Below, in pieces: positions 10,333 to 19,155 of a DNA stretch of 64,000 bases (the first letter of the stretch is position 1; every line of letters starts with the position of its first letter). Origin of the DNA: Mycobacterium simiae (lineage in GTDB: Bacteria; Actinomycetota; Actinomycetes; Mycobacteriales; Mycobacteriaceae); the NCBI RefSeq assembly GCF_010727605.1, contig NZ_AP022568.1:124001-188000 (forward strand), written 5' to 3'. A program made the translations under genes and the position numbers. The notes under the pieces are model-generated. The model was not told the DNA's origin. It was given only the letters and a program-made list of their open reading frames with translations, and ran no database searches.

Positions 10333-11477
10333 CGGCGCGCCACGGCCAGCACGTCGGTCAGCACGCGCCGCGCCACCTCCAACTCGGCGGCATCCAGGGA
10401 GGCGCGCGCCGACAGCCGCAGCCGTGACGTCCCGGCGGGCACCGTCGGCGGCCGGAAGCAACCCACCCGCACCCCCGAGTCCAGGCACGCCGATGCAGCG
10501 GTCAGCGCAATCTCGGGCTGACCGAGGATCACCGAGACCACCGCTGACTGCGGGATGTCCGGCACCTCGCAGATACAAGCCAGTTCCCGGGCGTGCCGCA
10601 GCACCGCCTCGGGTCGCCAAGCCTCGGCCCGCAGCACCCCCAGCGCGGCCAGCGCGGCACCGACGGCGGCCGGTGCCAGGCCGGTGTCGAAGATAAACGG
10701 GCGGGCGGTGTCGATCAGGTGTGCGCGCACCTCGGCGGGTCCCAGGACCACCCCGCCCTGACTGCCGAGCGCCTTGGACAACGTCGTTGTCATCACCACG
10801 TCGGGCGCACCGGCGAGGCCGACTTCGTGCAGCAGGCCGCGCCCCCCGCCGCGCACGCCCAGCCCGTGGGCCTCGTCGACGATCAGCAGCGCCCGGTGAC
10901 GGCGGCAGACGTCGTGCAGCTCGTGCAGCGGCGCGAGGGCCCCGTCGGCGCTGAACACCGAGTCGGTGATGACGACCGCCCGCTCCTCGTCGCGGGAGGC
11001 CAGCGCCGATGCGACCGCGTCCACGTCGCGGTGGGGTGTCACCAGCACCCGCGCACGCGACAGCCGGCACGCGTCGACCAGGGACGCGTGCGAATACGCG
11101 TCGGAAACCAGCAGCGAGCCGGGACCCGACAGGCCGACGACGGCGCCGAGGTTGGCGGTGTAGCCCGACGAAAACAGCAGACCGGCGGCGGCCCCGACGT
11201 ATTCGGCAAGCTCGGCCTCGAACTGTTGGTGTAACTCGGTGTCGCCGGTGACCAGCCGCGAACCGGTGGCCCCGGCACCCCAGATCCGCAGCGCTGCGAC
11301 GCCGCCGTCGATCACGTCGGCATGCTGGGACAGACCGAGGTAGTCATTGGAGGCCAGGTCCAGCTCGGTGGCCACCGCCGGGCGTGGCCGCAGCGAACGA
11401 CGCAGGCCCGCCTGCCGGCGCTGTTGTTCCACCTCATCCAGCCAGGCCAGCGGCGACGTCGTGTGGGTCGGTGTCAT
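10329..11477 (-). CDS. bioF: 8-amino-7-oxononanoate synthase BioF
   Basis: A PLP enzyme of the alpha-oxoamine synthase family that condenses pimeloyl thioester with alanine. The cofactor lysine is Lys235 in [13 protein letters not shown], preceded by [10 protein letters not shown]. The 382-residue length is normal. ATG 11477 begins just beyond the AT-poor repeat block that separates it from bioA. Its stop overlaps the bioD TTG start by four bases. Confidence 0.96.
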   Translation of the reverse strand: MTPTHTTSPLAWLDEVEQQRRQAGLRRSLRPRPAVATELDLASNDYLGLSQHADVIDGGVAALRIWGAGATGSRLVTGDTELHQQFEAELAEYVGAAAGLLFSSGYTANLGAVVGLSGPGSLLVSDAYSHASLVDACRLSRARVLVTPHRDVDAVASALASRDEERAVVITDSVFSADGALAPLHELHDVCRRHRALLIVDEAHGLGVRGGGRGLLHEVGLAGAPDVVMTTTLSKALGSQGGVVLGPAEVRAHLIDTARPFIFDTGLAPAAVGAALAALGVLRAEAWRPEAVLRHARELACICEVPDIPQSAVVSVILGQPEIALTAASACLDSGVRVGCFRPPTVPAGTSRLRLSARASLDAAELEVARRVLTDVLAVARR

Positions 11478-11493
11478 CGCGGTTCAGCCTAAT

Positions 11494-11644
11494 GGCGATC
11501 GCCAGCGCGGCGACGCCGGGCGCAGCGCATCGCCACCATCAAGCCCCGCGGCGATCGCCAGCGCGGCGACGCCGGGCGCAGCGCAGCCACCATCAAGCCC
11601 CGCGGCGATCGCCAGCGCGGCGACGCCGGGCGCAGCGCATCGCC
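11494..11644. repeat. Three tandem 54-56 bp repeats between bioA and bioF
   Basis: Copies start at 11494 (56 bp), 11550 (54 bp, lacking two bases) and 11604 (partial, about 41 bp). Each begins GGCGATCGCCAGCGCGGCGA and ends in CACCATCAAGCCCCGC. They fill the gap between the bioA stop (11648) and bioF start (11477). The pattern resembles mycobacterial MIRU/VNTR-type loci; copy number is probably variable between strains. Confidence 0.9.
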
Positions 11645-11647
11645 TGG

Positions 11648-12952
11648 TTAGCCAACGAGACGTGCCACCTCGACCATGGCCGAGGTGATCTGGGCGATCT
11701 CGGCGGGCCCGCAGATGTAGGGCGGCATCGCGTAGATCAGGTTGCGGAACGGGCGCAGCCAGATGCCGTGGTCGAGCGCCGCCGGGGTGGCCACGGCCAA
11801 GTCGACGGGCTTTTCGCATTCGACGACACCGATGGCCCCGCACACCCGCACGTCGGCGACGCCGGGCAGGACACGCGCGGCCTCGAGCCCGGACGCCAGG
11901 CCCGCCGAGATGTCGGCGATGCGCGATCGCCAGTCCTGTTCCAGCAGCACCTCCACGCTGGCCACCGACACCGCGCAGGCCAGCGGGTTGGCCATGAACG
12001 TCGGGCCGTGCATCAGCGCGCCGGCCTCCCCGGTGCTGATCGTGTGAGCGATGTCGGTGGTGCACAGCGTGGCCGCCAGGCTCAGGTAACCGCCGGTCAG
12101 GGCCTTGCCGACGCACATGATGTCCGGGCTGACGCCGACATGGTCGGCGGCGAACAACTGCCCGGTGCGACCGAATCCGGTGGCGATCTCGTCGAAGATC
12201 AGCAGCACCTCGTGCCGATCGCAGATGTCGCGCAAGTCGCGCAAGTAGCGCGGATCGTGAAACCGCATGCCGCCAGCGCCCTGGACGACGGGTTCGACGA
12301 TCACCGCCGCCAGCTCACTGGCGTGCCGGGCCAGCTGCTCCTCGAACGCCGCACCGTAGGCCGCGTCATATTCGCGGGGCACCTGCGGCGCGAACACTTG
12401 CCGCGCCAGGATGTCGGTCCACAGTGAGTGCATGCCGCCGTCGGGGTCGCAGACGCTCATCGGGGTGAAGGTGTCCCCGTGGTAGCCGCCCCGCCAGGTC
12501 ATCAGCCGGTGTTTAGCTGGGCGTTGCCGGCTGCGCCAGTACTGCAACGCCATCTTGACCGCGACCTCGACCGACACCGAGCCCGAGTCGCTGAAGAACA
12601 CCGTCTCGAGGCCGGCCGGGGTGATGTCCACCAGCAATTGCGCCAGCCGGGCCGCCGGCTCATGGGTCAGGCCGCCAAACATGACGTGATTCATGGTGTT
12701 CAACTGGCTGGCCAGTGCCGCATCCAGCACCGGATGCCCGTGCCCATGGATCGCCGTCCACCACGAGCTCATCGCGTCCAGCACCTCGATCGGGGCGCCT
12801 CCAGTGACCAGCCTCAACCAGGGGCCGCGGGCGCCGACCGCGACCACCGGCGTGACGGTTTCACTGCCAATGGTGCTGTAGGGATGCCACAGGTGCGCGG
12901 CGTCGATGGCGCTGATTTGCTCGGGCGTCAACCCGGATCTTGCCGCAGGCAT
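11648..12952 (-). CDS. bioA: Adenosylmethionine-8-amino-7-oxononanoate transaminase BioA
   Basis: A class III PLP aminotransferase making 7,8-diaminopelargonate with SAM as amino donor. Lys283 in [11 protein letters not shown] is the cofactor lysine, the same number as I recall for M. tuberculosis. [10 protein letters not shown] near the N-terminus and [11 protein letters not shown] are family hallmarks. The ATG at 12952 is chosen because it gives the family N-terminus; TACGCT eight bases before it suggests a leaderless or very short-leader transcript. It diverges from the Rv1567c-like gene across 62 bases. Confidence 0.96.
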   Translation of the reverse strand: MPAARSGLTPEQISAIDAAHLWHPYSTIGSETVTPVVAVGARGPWLRLVTGGAPIEVLDAMSSWWTAIHGHGHPVLDAALASQLNTMNHVMFGGLTHEPAARLAQLLVDITPAGLETVFFSDSGSVSVEVAVKMALQYWRSRQRPAKHRLMTWRGGYHGDTFTPMSVCDPDGGMHSLWTDILARQVFAPQVPREYDAAYGAAFEEQLARHASELAAVIVEPVVQGAGGMRFHDPRYLRDLRDICDRHEVLLIFDEIATGFGRTGQLFAADHVGVSPDIMCVGKALTGGYLSLAATLCTTDIAHTISTGEAGALMHGPTFMANPLACAVSVASVEVLLEQDWRSRIADISAGLASGLEAARVLPGVADVRVCGAIGVVECEKPVDLAVATPAALDHGIWLRPFRNLIYAMPPYICGPAEIAQITSAMVEVARLVG

Positions 12953-13014
12953 AGAGACCGAGCGTAAAGCAGCCGGCTCGCACAAAACCCGGCCATCGGG
13001 GAGCATCTATCGGC

Positions 13015-13509
13015 ATGGCATTGCCCTACCCGTTCGAGGACCCGCACGCTGGCGACCGCCCCGGCCCCCGGCGCGCATCCCCTCAGCCGGACGGCGCGGT
13101 CGAATTCCAGCCAATGCCCTACGGCGACAACGACACTGATGCCGCGAAGACTCGCGTCGTGCGGGTTCGCGTGGCGCCCTGGGACTTGATCGCGACGGTC
13201 ACTTTGGTGGTGCTGCTGGTTGTCCTGGCAACGGCGACGACGTGGCCGACCCGGCTGTACGGCTTCCTCAGCGAGGTGTGCTCGGACGAAACGTGCGGGA
13301 TGGTGCCCTTCCAGATTGACGTTTACATCTACCCGGTGGTGTGGGGCGGTATTGGCGCGGCAATCGCAGCTGCCGGGATCGGCCCGTTCGTTTCGCTGCT
13401 CAAGGGCTGGTACATGTCCTTCTGGCCGGTGCTGTCGCTGGCGATCATCATGGTCAGTTCCGCCATCGGCGACTCGCTCACCGTGTTCAGTTCCCGTTAC
13501 TGGCACTGA
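13015..13509 (+). CDS. Membrane protein, unknown (Rv1567c-like)
   Basis: A 164-residue protein: a charged, proline-rich cytoplasmic N-terminus of about 55 residues, then three to four hydrophobic helices starting at DLIATVTLVVLLVVLATATT. Two cysteines (CSDETC) lie in an extracytoplasmic loop and could form a disulfide. GGGGAG lies 11 bases before the ATG. It diverges from bioA and is followed by 330 bases before ripD. The assignment to Rv1567c is by position; the function is unknown. Confidence 0.8.
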   Translation: MALPYPFEDPHAGDRPGPRRASPQPDGAVEFQPMPYGDNDTDAAKTRVVRVRVAPWDLIATVTLVVLLVVLATATTWPTRLYGFLSEVCSDETCGMVPFQIDVYIYPVVWGGIGAAIAAAGIGPFVSLLKGWYMSFWPVLSLAIIMVSSAIGDSLTVFSSRYWH

Positions 13510-13841
13510 CCGCAACCGGTCGTGCGCCCGTTGCGATCGGGTACCGGCGTGAGACCGAAATCACAACTGCGGATAAAGATTTGGGCTCGGCGGTCTCCGT
13601 CCGGTCACGGTCCGACAAAAAATCTTTCGTGGAGCTCAGCAGCTATTTTCGGGTGCGCGCTTCTGTTGTAAAAGTGTCTGTAGTGACTGGTGTGACTCAC
13701 CGGGTTAACCGACTGATTCACGTCCCCGCAAGGAGGCGGCGTTCGACCCTCGGGTCGTCGCGAGTCATCGCACGGCGGCCGACGCGACCTACCGCGCCGA
13801 GGCCTTGACCCGACAGAGTTCAGGAAGGGCGGAACTCCCCC
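13510..13841 (+). promoter_or_regulatory. Long ripD leader with ribosome-site hairpin
   Basis: No gene fits in these 332 bases. The first half is unusually AT-containing and holds an 8-base inverted repeat AAAGATTT/AAATCTTT (13575-13582, 13620-13627). The last part has a 6-bp hairpin GAGTTC/GAACTC (13816-13821, 13832-13837) whose 10-base loop exposes AGGAAGGG, the ribosome site of ripD, 12 bases before the ATG. A structured, possibly regulatory leader is inferred. Confidence 0.5.
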
Positions 13842-14627
13842 ATGAAGCGCATCTATTCGTTTGCTGTCGGCCTCGCCATCTTGGCGGCGCCGATGGCCAC
13901 CGCCCCGGTGATCGCCGCGGCCGACCCCGGTATCCGGGCAACGGACTACCAGCAGGTCACTGACGTGGTGATCGCCCGCGGCCTGTCGCAGCGCGGCGTG
14001 CCGTTCTCGTGGGCGGGCGGCGGGATCAACGGCCCCACCCGCGGCACCGGCACCGGCATCAACACCGTCGGCTTCGACGCCTCCGGCCTGATGCAATACG
14101 CCTACGCCGGCGCCGGCATCAAGCTGCCGCGGTCCTCCGGGGCGATTTATCGGGTCGGGCAGAAGGTGCTGCCGCAGCAAGCACAGAAGGGTGACCTGAT
14201 CTTCTACGGTCCCGAAGGCACTCAAAGCGTCGCCATGTACCTGGGCAACAACCAGATGCTCGAGGTAGGTGACGTCGTCCAGGTGTCGCCAGTGCGTACC
14301 AACGGCATGACGCCGTACCTGGTCCGGGTCCTCGGCGCGCAGGCGCCGCTGCAAACACCGCTGCAGCAGGCGCCGGTGCAGCAAGCGCCGGCCCAGCAGG
14401 CGCCCCTGCAGCAGCCGCCGACCCAGCAAGCGCCGACGCAACAGCTCCCGGCCCAGCAAGCGCCGTTGCAGCAACCTCCGGTGCAGCAGGCCCCGTTGCA
14501 GCAGCTCCAGGGCCAAGCCCCGCTGCAGCAACCGGCACAACCCCAGCTGCCGCAGCTGCCGCAAATGCCGCAGCTACCGAACCTGCAGGCGCTGTTGCAG
14601 CCGGCACCGACGGGTACCACGCAGTAG
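13842..14627 (+). CDS. ripD: RipD-like NlpC/P60 protein without catalytic residues
   Basis: A 261-residue secreted protein homologous to Rv1566c. A signal peptide (residues 1-27, cleaved near IAAADP) is followed by an NlpC/P60 domain to about residue 165. The catalytic Cys of the usual DCSGL is Ala here (FDASGL) and the usual HVGIY histidine is Ser (SVAMYLG), so peptidoglycan hydrolysis is not expected; binding is the likely role, as reported for RipD. The C-terminus (about residues 166-255) is a Gln/Pro/Ala repeat with a roughly five-residue QQAPx period. AGGAAGGG in a hairpin loop is its ribosome site. Confidence 0.92.
   Translation: MKRIYSFAVGLAILAAPMATAPVIAAADPGIRATDYQQVTDVVIARGLSQRGVPFSWAGGGINGPTRGTGTGINTVGFDASGLMQYAYAGAGIKLPRSSGAIYRVGQKVLPQQAQKGDLIFYGPEGTQSVAMYLGNNQMLEVGDVVQVSPVRTNGMTPYLVRVLGAQAPLQTPLQQAPVQQAPAQQAPLQQPPTQQAPTQQLPAQQAPLQQPPVQQAPLQQLQGQAPLQQPAQPQLPQLPQMPQLPNLQALLQPAPTGTTQ
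14341..14600 (+). repeat. In-frame QQAPx-encoding repeat in ripD
   Basis: About 15-bp units encoding QQAPL, QQAPV, QQAPA, QQPPT and similar pentapeptides fill the 3' third of ripD. Such a tract is prone to length change by slippage. Confidence 0.85.
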
Positions 14628-14646
14628 GTTCACAGCCTCCCGAACA

Positions 14647-14710
14647 CCGCCACCTGCTCCGCTGGACCGCCTCGCCGAAAGGCACATGGTCAGGCGCAGG
14701 TGGCGGTTTT
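14647..14710 (+). terminator. Terminator-like hairpin after ripD
   Basis: CCGCCACCTG (14647-14656) pairs perfectly with CAGGTGGCGG (14697-14706), followed by TTTT (14707-14710). The loop is long (40 bases), but the stem and T run fit intrinsic termination downstream of the ripD stop. Confidence 0.6.
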
Positions 14711-14729
14711 CGGTAAATTAACGGTGACC

Positions 14730-16904
14730 ATGCAGATCTCGTCACCGTCTCCGCACTCCGCCGCTGCCGCAAACCCGGCCGCTGGCGGCGCGCCGACCAA
14801 GGGGTCTCAGGGGTTCTACCGCTACGACCTCGACGGCTTGCGCGGGATCGCGATCACGCTGGTCGCGATGTTCCACATTTGGTTCGGCCGGGTCTCCGGC
14901 GGTGTGGACGTGTTCCTGGCACTGTCCGGATTCTTCTTCGGCGGCAAGATCCTGCGCGCCGCGCTCAACCCCGCGGTGTCGTTGTCCCCCGTCGCGGAGA
15001 TCACCCGGCTGATTCGCCGGCTGGTTCCGGCCCTCGTCGTGGTGTTGGCGGGGTGCGCCGTGCTCACCATCCTCGTGCAACCGCAAACACGCTGGGAGAC
15101 GTTCGCCGACCAGAGCCTGGCCAGCCTCGGCTACTACCAGAACTGGGAGTTGGCGAACACCGCATCGGATTATTTGCGTGCCGGCGAAGCGGTGAGCCCG
15201 CTGCAACACATCTGGTCGATGTCGGTCCAGGGACAGTTCTACGTCACCTTTCTGTTGCTGATCTTCGGCTGCACAGTGGCGTTCCGCCGCCTGCTCAAGG
15301 CGCACCTGCGCACCCTGTTCCTGGTGCTGCTGAGCGTGCTGACGGTGGCGTCGTTCGGCTATGCGATCTTCGCGCACGCCGACGACCAGGCGGTCGCCTA
15401 CTACAACAGCTTCGCCCGCGGCTGGGAGCTGCTGCTGGGCGCACTGATCGGCGCGGTCGTGACGTACATCCGGTGGCCGATGTGGCTGCGCACCGCCGTC
15501 GCCACGGTCGCGCTCACCGCAATCGTGTCCTGCGGGGCGTTGATCGACGGCGTCGACGAATTCCCCGGCCCGTGGGCCCTGGTGCCGGTCGGGGCCACCA
15601 TGCTGATGATCCTGGCCGGGGCGAACCTGGGCGCTGGCGGCACCGGCGACCGAATGCCGGTGCCCAATCGGCTGCTGGCGACCCGGCCGCTGGTCGACCT
15701 GGGCGCAATCGCCTACTCGCTATACCTGTGGCACTGGCCCCTGCTGATCTTCTGGCTTTCCTACAGCGGCCACAAGCACGCCAACTTCCTCGAAGGCTCG
15801 GTAGTGCTGTTGATCTCCGGGATGCTGGCATACCTGACCACCCGCCTCGTCGAGGACCCGCTGCGCTACCGCGCGCCGCAGGGATCGCAGCGGGCGACGG
15901 GCACGCCGTCCAGGCCCTGGTGGGCGGGATGGCGCCGACCGACGATGGCGTTGGGTTCGTTGGTCGTGTTGCTGGGCATCACCCTGACCGCCACCTCATT
16001 CACCTGGCGTCAACACGTCACCGTGTTGCGGGCCGCGGGCAAGGAACTCAGCGTGCTCAACCCGCAGGACTACCCCGGCGCCCGCGCCCTCACCGAACAC
16101 GTCCGGGTACCCAAACTGCCGATGCGACCCAGCGTCTTAGAGGTCAGGGACGATCTGCCGGCCTCTACCCCGGACGGCTGCATCAGTGACTTCGTCAACC
16201 CGGCGGTGGTCAACTGCATCTACGGCGACCAAGCCGCTTCCCGGACAATCGCGCTGGCCGGCGGCTCGCACGCCGAGCACTGGCTGCCGGCACTGGACCT
16301 GCTTGGACACGCCCACCACTTCAAAGTTGTGACATATCTCAAAATGGGCTGTCCGTTGTCGACCGAGCAGGTCCCGCTGATCATGGGCAACAACGCCCCC
16401 TACCCGCAATGTCGCGAGTGGGTGCAACGCACGATGGACAAATTGGTCGCCGACCGACCCGACTACGTCTTCACCACCACCACTCGCCCGTGGAACATCA
16501 AAAGCGGTGACGTGATGCCCGCGACATACATTGGCATCTGGCAAACGTTGTCCGACAACAACATTCCGATCCTCGGTATGCGCGACACCCCGTGGCTGGT
16601 CAAGAACGGTCAACCGTTCGACCCCGCGGACTGCCTAGCCAAAAAGGGTGCCACTGTGGCATCCTGCTCGATCAAACGCTCCGAGTTGCTCTCCGACCGC
16701 AACCAAACCCTCGACTTCGTCGAGCAGTTTCCGCTTCTCAAGGTGCTCGACATGTCAGATGCCATCTGCCGCACCGACGTTTGTCGACCGGTCGAAGGAA
16801 ATGTGTTGATCTACCACGGCGCTCATCACCTGACCCCCACCTACATGCGCACGATGGCCCACGAGCTCGGCCTTCAGATCGCGGCCGCGACCGGCTGGTG
16901 GTAG
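14730..16904 (+). CDS. Acyltransferase-3/SGNH membrane protein (Rv1565c-like)
   Basis: A 724-residue OatA-type protein expected to move acyl groups onto an extracytoplasmic glycan or lipid. Residues about 30-430 form the multi-helix acyltransferase-3 domain (YDLDGLRGIAI, VDVFLALSGFFFGG, HIWSMSVQGQFY, YSLYLWHWPLL). The C-terminal extracytoplasmic SGNH domain has GGSHAEHW for the serine block and YHGAHHLTPTY near the end. ATG 14730 is preferred; a GTG at 14700 lies inside the terminator stem. TAAATT at 14714-14719 is a candidate -10 box. The acceptor is unknown. Confidence 0.88.
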   Translation: MQISSPSPHSAAAANPAAGGAPTKGSQGFYRYDLDGLRGIAITLVAMFHIWFGRVSGGVDVFLALSGFFFGGKILRAALNPAVSLSPVAEITRLIRRLVPALVVVLAGCAVLTILVQPQTRWETFADQSLASLGYYQNWELANTASDYLRAGEAVSPLQHIWSMSVQGQFYVTFLLLIFGCTVAFRRLLKAHLRTLFLVLLSVLTVASFGYAIFAHADDQAVAYYNSFARGWELLLGALIGAVVTYIRWPMWLRTAVATVALTAIVSCGALIDGVDEFPGPWALVPVGATMLMILAGANLGAGGTGDRMPVPNRLLATRPLVDLGAIAYSLYLWHWPLLIFWLSYSGHKHANFLEGSVVLLISGMLAYLTTRLVEDPLRYRAPQGSQRATGTPSRPWWAGWRRPTMALGSLVVLLGITLTATSFTWRQHVTVLRAAGKELSVLNPQDYPGARALTEHVRVPKLPMRPSVLEVRDDLPASTPDGCISDFVNPAVVNCIYGDQAASRTIALAGGSHAEHWLPALDLLGHAHHFKVVTYLKMGCPLSTEQVPLIMGNNAPYPQCREWVQRTMDKLVADRPDYVFTTTTRPWNIKSGDVMPATYIGIWQTLSDNNIPILGMRDTPWLVKNGQPFDPADCLAKKGATVASCSIKRSELLSDRNQTLDFVEQFPLLKVLDMSDAICRTDVCRPVEGNVLIYHGAHHLTPTYMRTMAHELGLQIAAATGWW

Positions 16905-16929
16905 CTCAGCCAGGACAGTCCGCCGCGGA

Positions 16930-16942
16930 TAAGGTCGAATAG
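16930..16942 (+). promoter_or_regulatory. -10 box giving a leaderless treX mRNA
   Basis: TAAGGT at 16930-16935 fits TANNNT; counting seven bases downstream reaches the G of the treX GTG at 16942. This suggests transcription starts on the initiation codon. Confidence 0.5.
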
Positions 16943-19152
16943 TGCCGTCAACCAATCCGGGTTCCGATCCGGCCGCAGCTTCGGGTGCTGCACCGGCTCA
17001 GCCCACACCCACAATGCCCACCGTCTGGCCAGGGGACGCCTATCCCCTCGGCGCCACCTATGACGGCGCGGGCACTAACTTTTCGCTGTTCTCCGAAATT
17101 GCCGAAAAGGTCGACCTGTGCCTGATCGACGAGCACGGCAACGAATCGCGGATCCCGTTGGACGAGGTCGACGGTTACGTCTGGCACGCATATCTGCCCA
17201 ACATCACCCCGGGGCAACGCTACGGGTTTCGGGTGCACGGTCCGTTCGATCCGGCGGCCGGCCATCGGTGCGATCCGAGCAAGCTGCTGCTTGATCCGTA
17301 CGGAAAGTCCTTCGACGGAGACTTCACCTTCGGCCAGGCGCTGTTCTCCTACGACCTCACCGCGATCGACCCCAACGGCGACAGCGCGATCACCGGCACT
17401 CCCCCGATGATCGACTCGCTGGGCCACACCATGACCAGTGTCGTGATCAACCCGTTCTTCGACTGGGCGTTCGACCGTGCACCGCTGACGCCGTATCACG
17501 AGACGGTGATCTACGAGGCCCATGTCAAGGGTCTGACGAAAACCCATCCCGGCATCCCCGAGGAACTGCGGGGTACCTACGCCGCGCTGGCGCATCCGGC
17601 AATCATCGACCACCTGAAGTCCCTCAACGTCACCGCACTGGAACTGATGCCCGTACACCAGTTCATGCACGACCAGCGACTGCTCGACCTCGGGCTGCGA
17701 AACTACTGGGGATACAACACATTCGGGTTCTTCGCACCGCACTACCAATACGCGTCCAACCGGCAGGCGGGCGGCGCGGTCGCCGAATTCAAGATGATGG
17801 TGCGCAGCCTGCACGAAGCCGGCATCGAAGTCATCCTCGACGTGGTCTACAACCACACTGCCGAAGGCAATCACCTGGGTCCGACCATCAATTTCCGCGG
17901 CATCGACAACCGCGCCTACTACCGGCTCGTCGACGAGGACCTGCGGCTGTATAAGGATTACACCGGCACCGGTAACAGCCTGAACCCTCGCCACCCGCAC
18001 GTGCTGCAGCTGATCATGGACTCGCTGCGCTACTGGGTGACCGAGATGCACGTCGACGGATTCCGCTTCGACCTGGCCGCCACCCTGGCCCGGGAGTTGC
18101 ACGACGTGGACCGATTGAGTGCGTTCTTTGATCTGGTGCAACAAGATCCAGTCGTCAGCCAGGTCAAATTGATCGCCGAACCGTGGGACGTCGGCGAGGG
18201 TGGCTATCAAGTGGGGAATTTCCCGGGTTTGTGGACCGAGTGGAATGGGAAGTACCGCGATACTGTGCGTGACTACTGGCGGGGCGAGCCCGCAACCCTG
18301 GGCGAGTTCGCGTCCCGGCTGACCGGGTCGTCGGACCTGTATGAGGCGACCGGTCGACGGCCCAGCGCCAGCATCAACTTCGTCACCGCGCACGACGGGT
18401 TCACCCTCAACGACCTGGTCTCCTACAACGAGAAGCACAACGAGGCCAACGGCGAGGATAACCGCGACGGCGAGAGCCACAACAGGTCCTGGAACTGCGG
18501 AGTGGAAGGCGCCACCGACGACCCGGAGATCGTCGAGCTGCGCTGTCGGCAGATGCGCAATTTCTGGGCCACCTTGATGGTGAGCCAGGGCACCCCGATG
18601 ATCGCGCACGGCGACGAGTTGGGGCGCACCCAGCTGGGCAACAACAACGCCTACTGCCAGGACTCCGAATTGGCTTGGATGGACTGGTCTTTGGTGGATA
18701 AGAATCCCGATCTGCTGACTTTCGCCCGCCGGGCGACCAAGCTGCGCAAGAAACACCCAGTGTTTCGGCGGCGGAGGTTCTTCGACGGCCAGCCGATCCG
18801 CAGCGGTGACGAAGCGCGCGATATCGCCTGGCTGACGCCGTCCGGCCGGGAGATGACCCACGAGGACTGGAACCAGGCCTTCGACAAATGCGTGGCAGTG
18901 TTCCTCAACGGCGAGGCCATCACCGCGCCCAACGCCAGAGGAGAACGTGTGGTCGACGATTCGTTCCTGTTGTGCTTCAACGCCCACGACCGGGATGTCG
19001 AATTTATTACGCCCAGCGAGGACTACGCGCAGGAATGGACCGTTGAACTCGACACCAATTGTCCCACCGGGGACGCCGGCCAAGTCGTCACGGCGGAGGA
19101 AACGTTGACCATCCCGGGCCGCTCGGTGCTGATTATGCGGAAGACCGCCTAG
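16942..19152 (+). CDS. treX: Glycogen debranching enzyme TreX/GlgX
   Basis: A 736-residue GH13 enzyme cleaving alpha-1,6 branches of glycogen to release maltodextrins for TreY. An N-terminal carbohydrate-binding beta domain (about residues 30-150) precedes the barrel. Catalytic residues by motif are Asp377 (DGFRFD), Glu413 (LIAEPWD) and the Asp of TAHDG at 485. GTG 16942 is chosen because the family N-terminus begins there and a -10 box lies seven bases upstream; ATG 17014 would remove a variable tail only. treY follows after three bases. Confidence 0.95.
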   Translation: MPSTNPGSDPAAASGAAPAQPTPTMPTVWPGDAYPLGATYDGAGTNFSLFSEIAEKVDLCLIDEHGNESRIPLDEVDGYVWHAYLPNITPGQRYGFRVHGPFDPAAGHRCDPSKLLLDPYGKSFDGDFTFGQALFSYDLTAIDPNGDSAITGTPPMIDSLGHTMTSVVINPFFDWAFDRAPLTPYHETVIYEAHVKGLTKTHPGIPEELRGTYAALAHPAIIDHLKSLNVTALELMPVHQFMHDQRLLDLGLRNYWGYNTFGFFAPHYQYASNRQAGGAVAEFKMMVRSLHEAGIEVILDVVYNHTAEGNHLGPTINFRGIDNRAYYRLVDEDLRLYKDYTGTGNSLNPRHPHVLQLIMDSLRYWVTEMHVDGFRFDLAATLARELHDVDRLSAFFDLVQQDPVVSQVKLIAEPWDVGEGGYQVGNFPGLWTEWNGKYRDTVRDYWRGEPATLGEFASRLTGSSDLYEATGRRPSASINFVTAHDGFTLNDLVSYNEKHNEANGEDNRDGESHNRSWNCGVEGATDDPEIVELRCRQMRNFWATLMVSQGTPMIAHGDELGRTQLGNNNAYCQDSELAWMDWSLVDKNPDLLTFARRATKLRKKHPVFRRRRFFDGQPIRSGDEARDIAWLTPSGREMTHEDWNQAFDKCVAVFLNGEAITAPNARGERVVDDSFLLCFNAHDRDVEFITPSEDYAQEWTVELDTNCPTGDAGQVVTAEETLTIPGRSVLIMRKTA

Positions 19153-19155
19153 TAC

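Noticed and set aside
13660-13841. c-di-AMP (ydaO) riboswitch upstream of ripD
   Set aside because: Only GACCCGACAG near the 3' end resembles the ydaO consensus; the GGGGAA and GGUGAA core segments are not found. The leader is reported as structured but unassigned.
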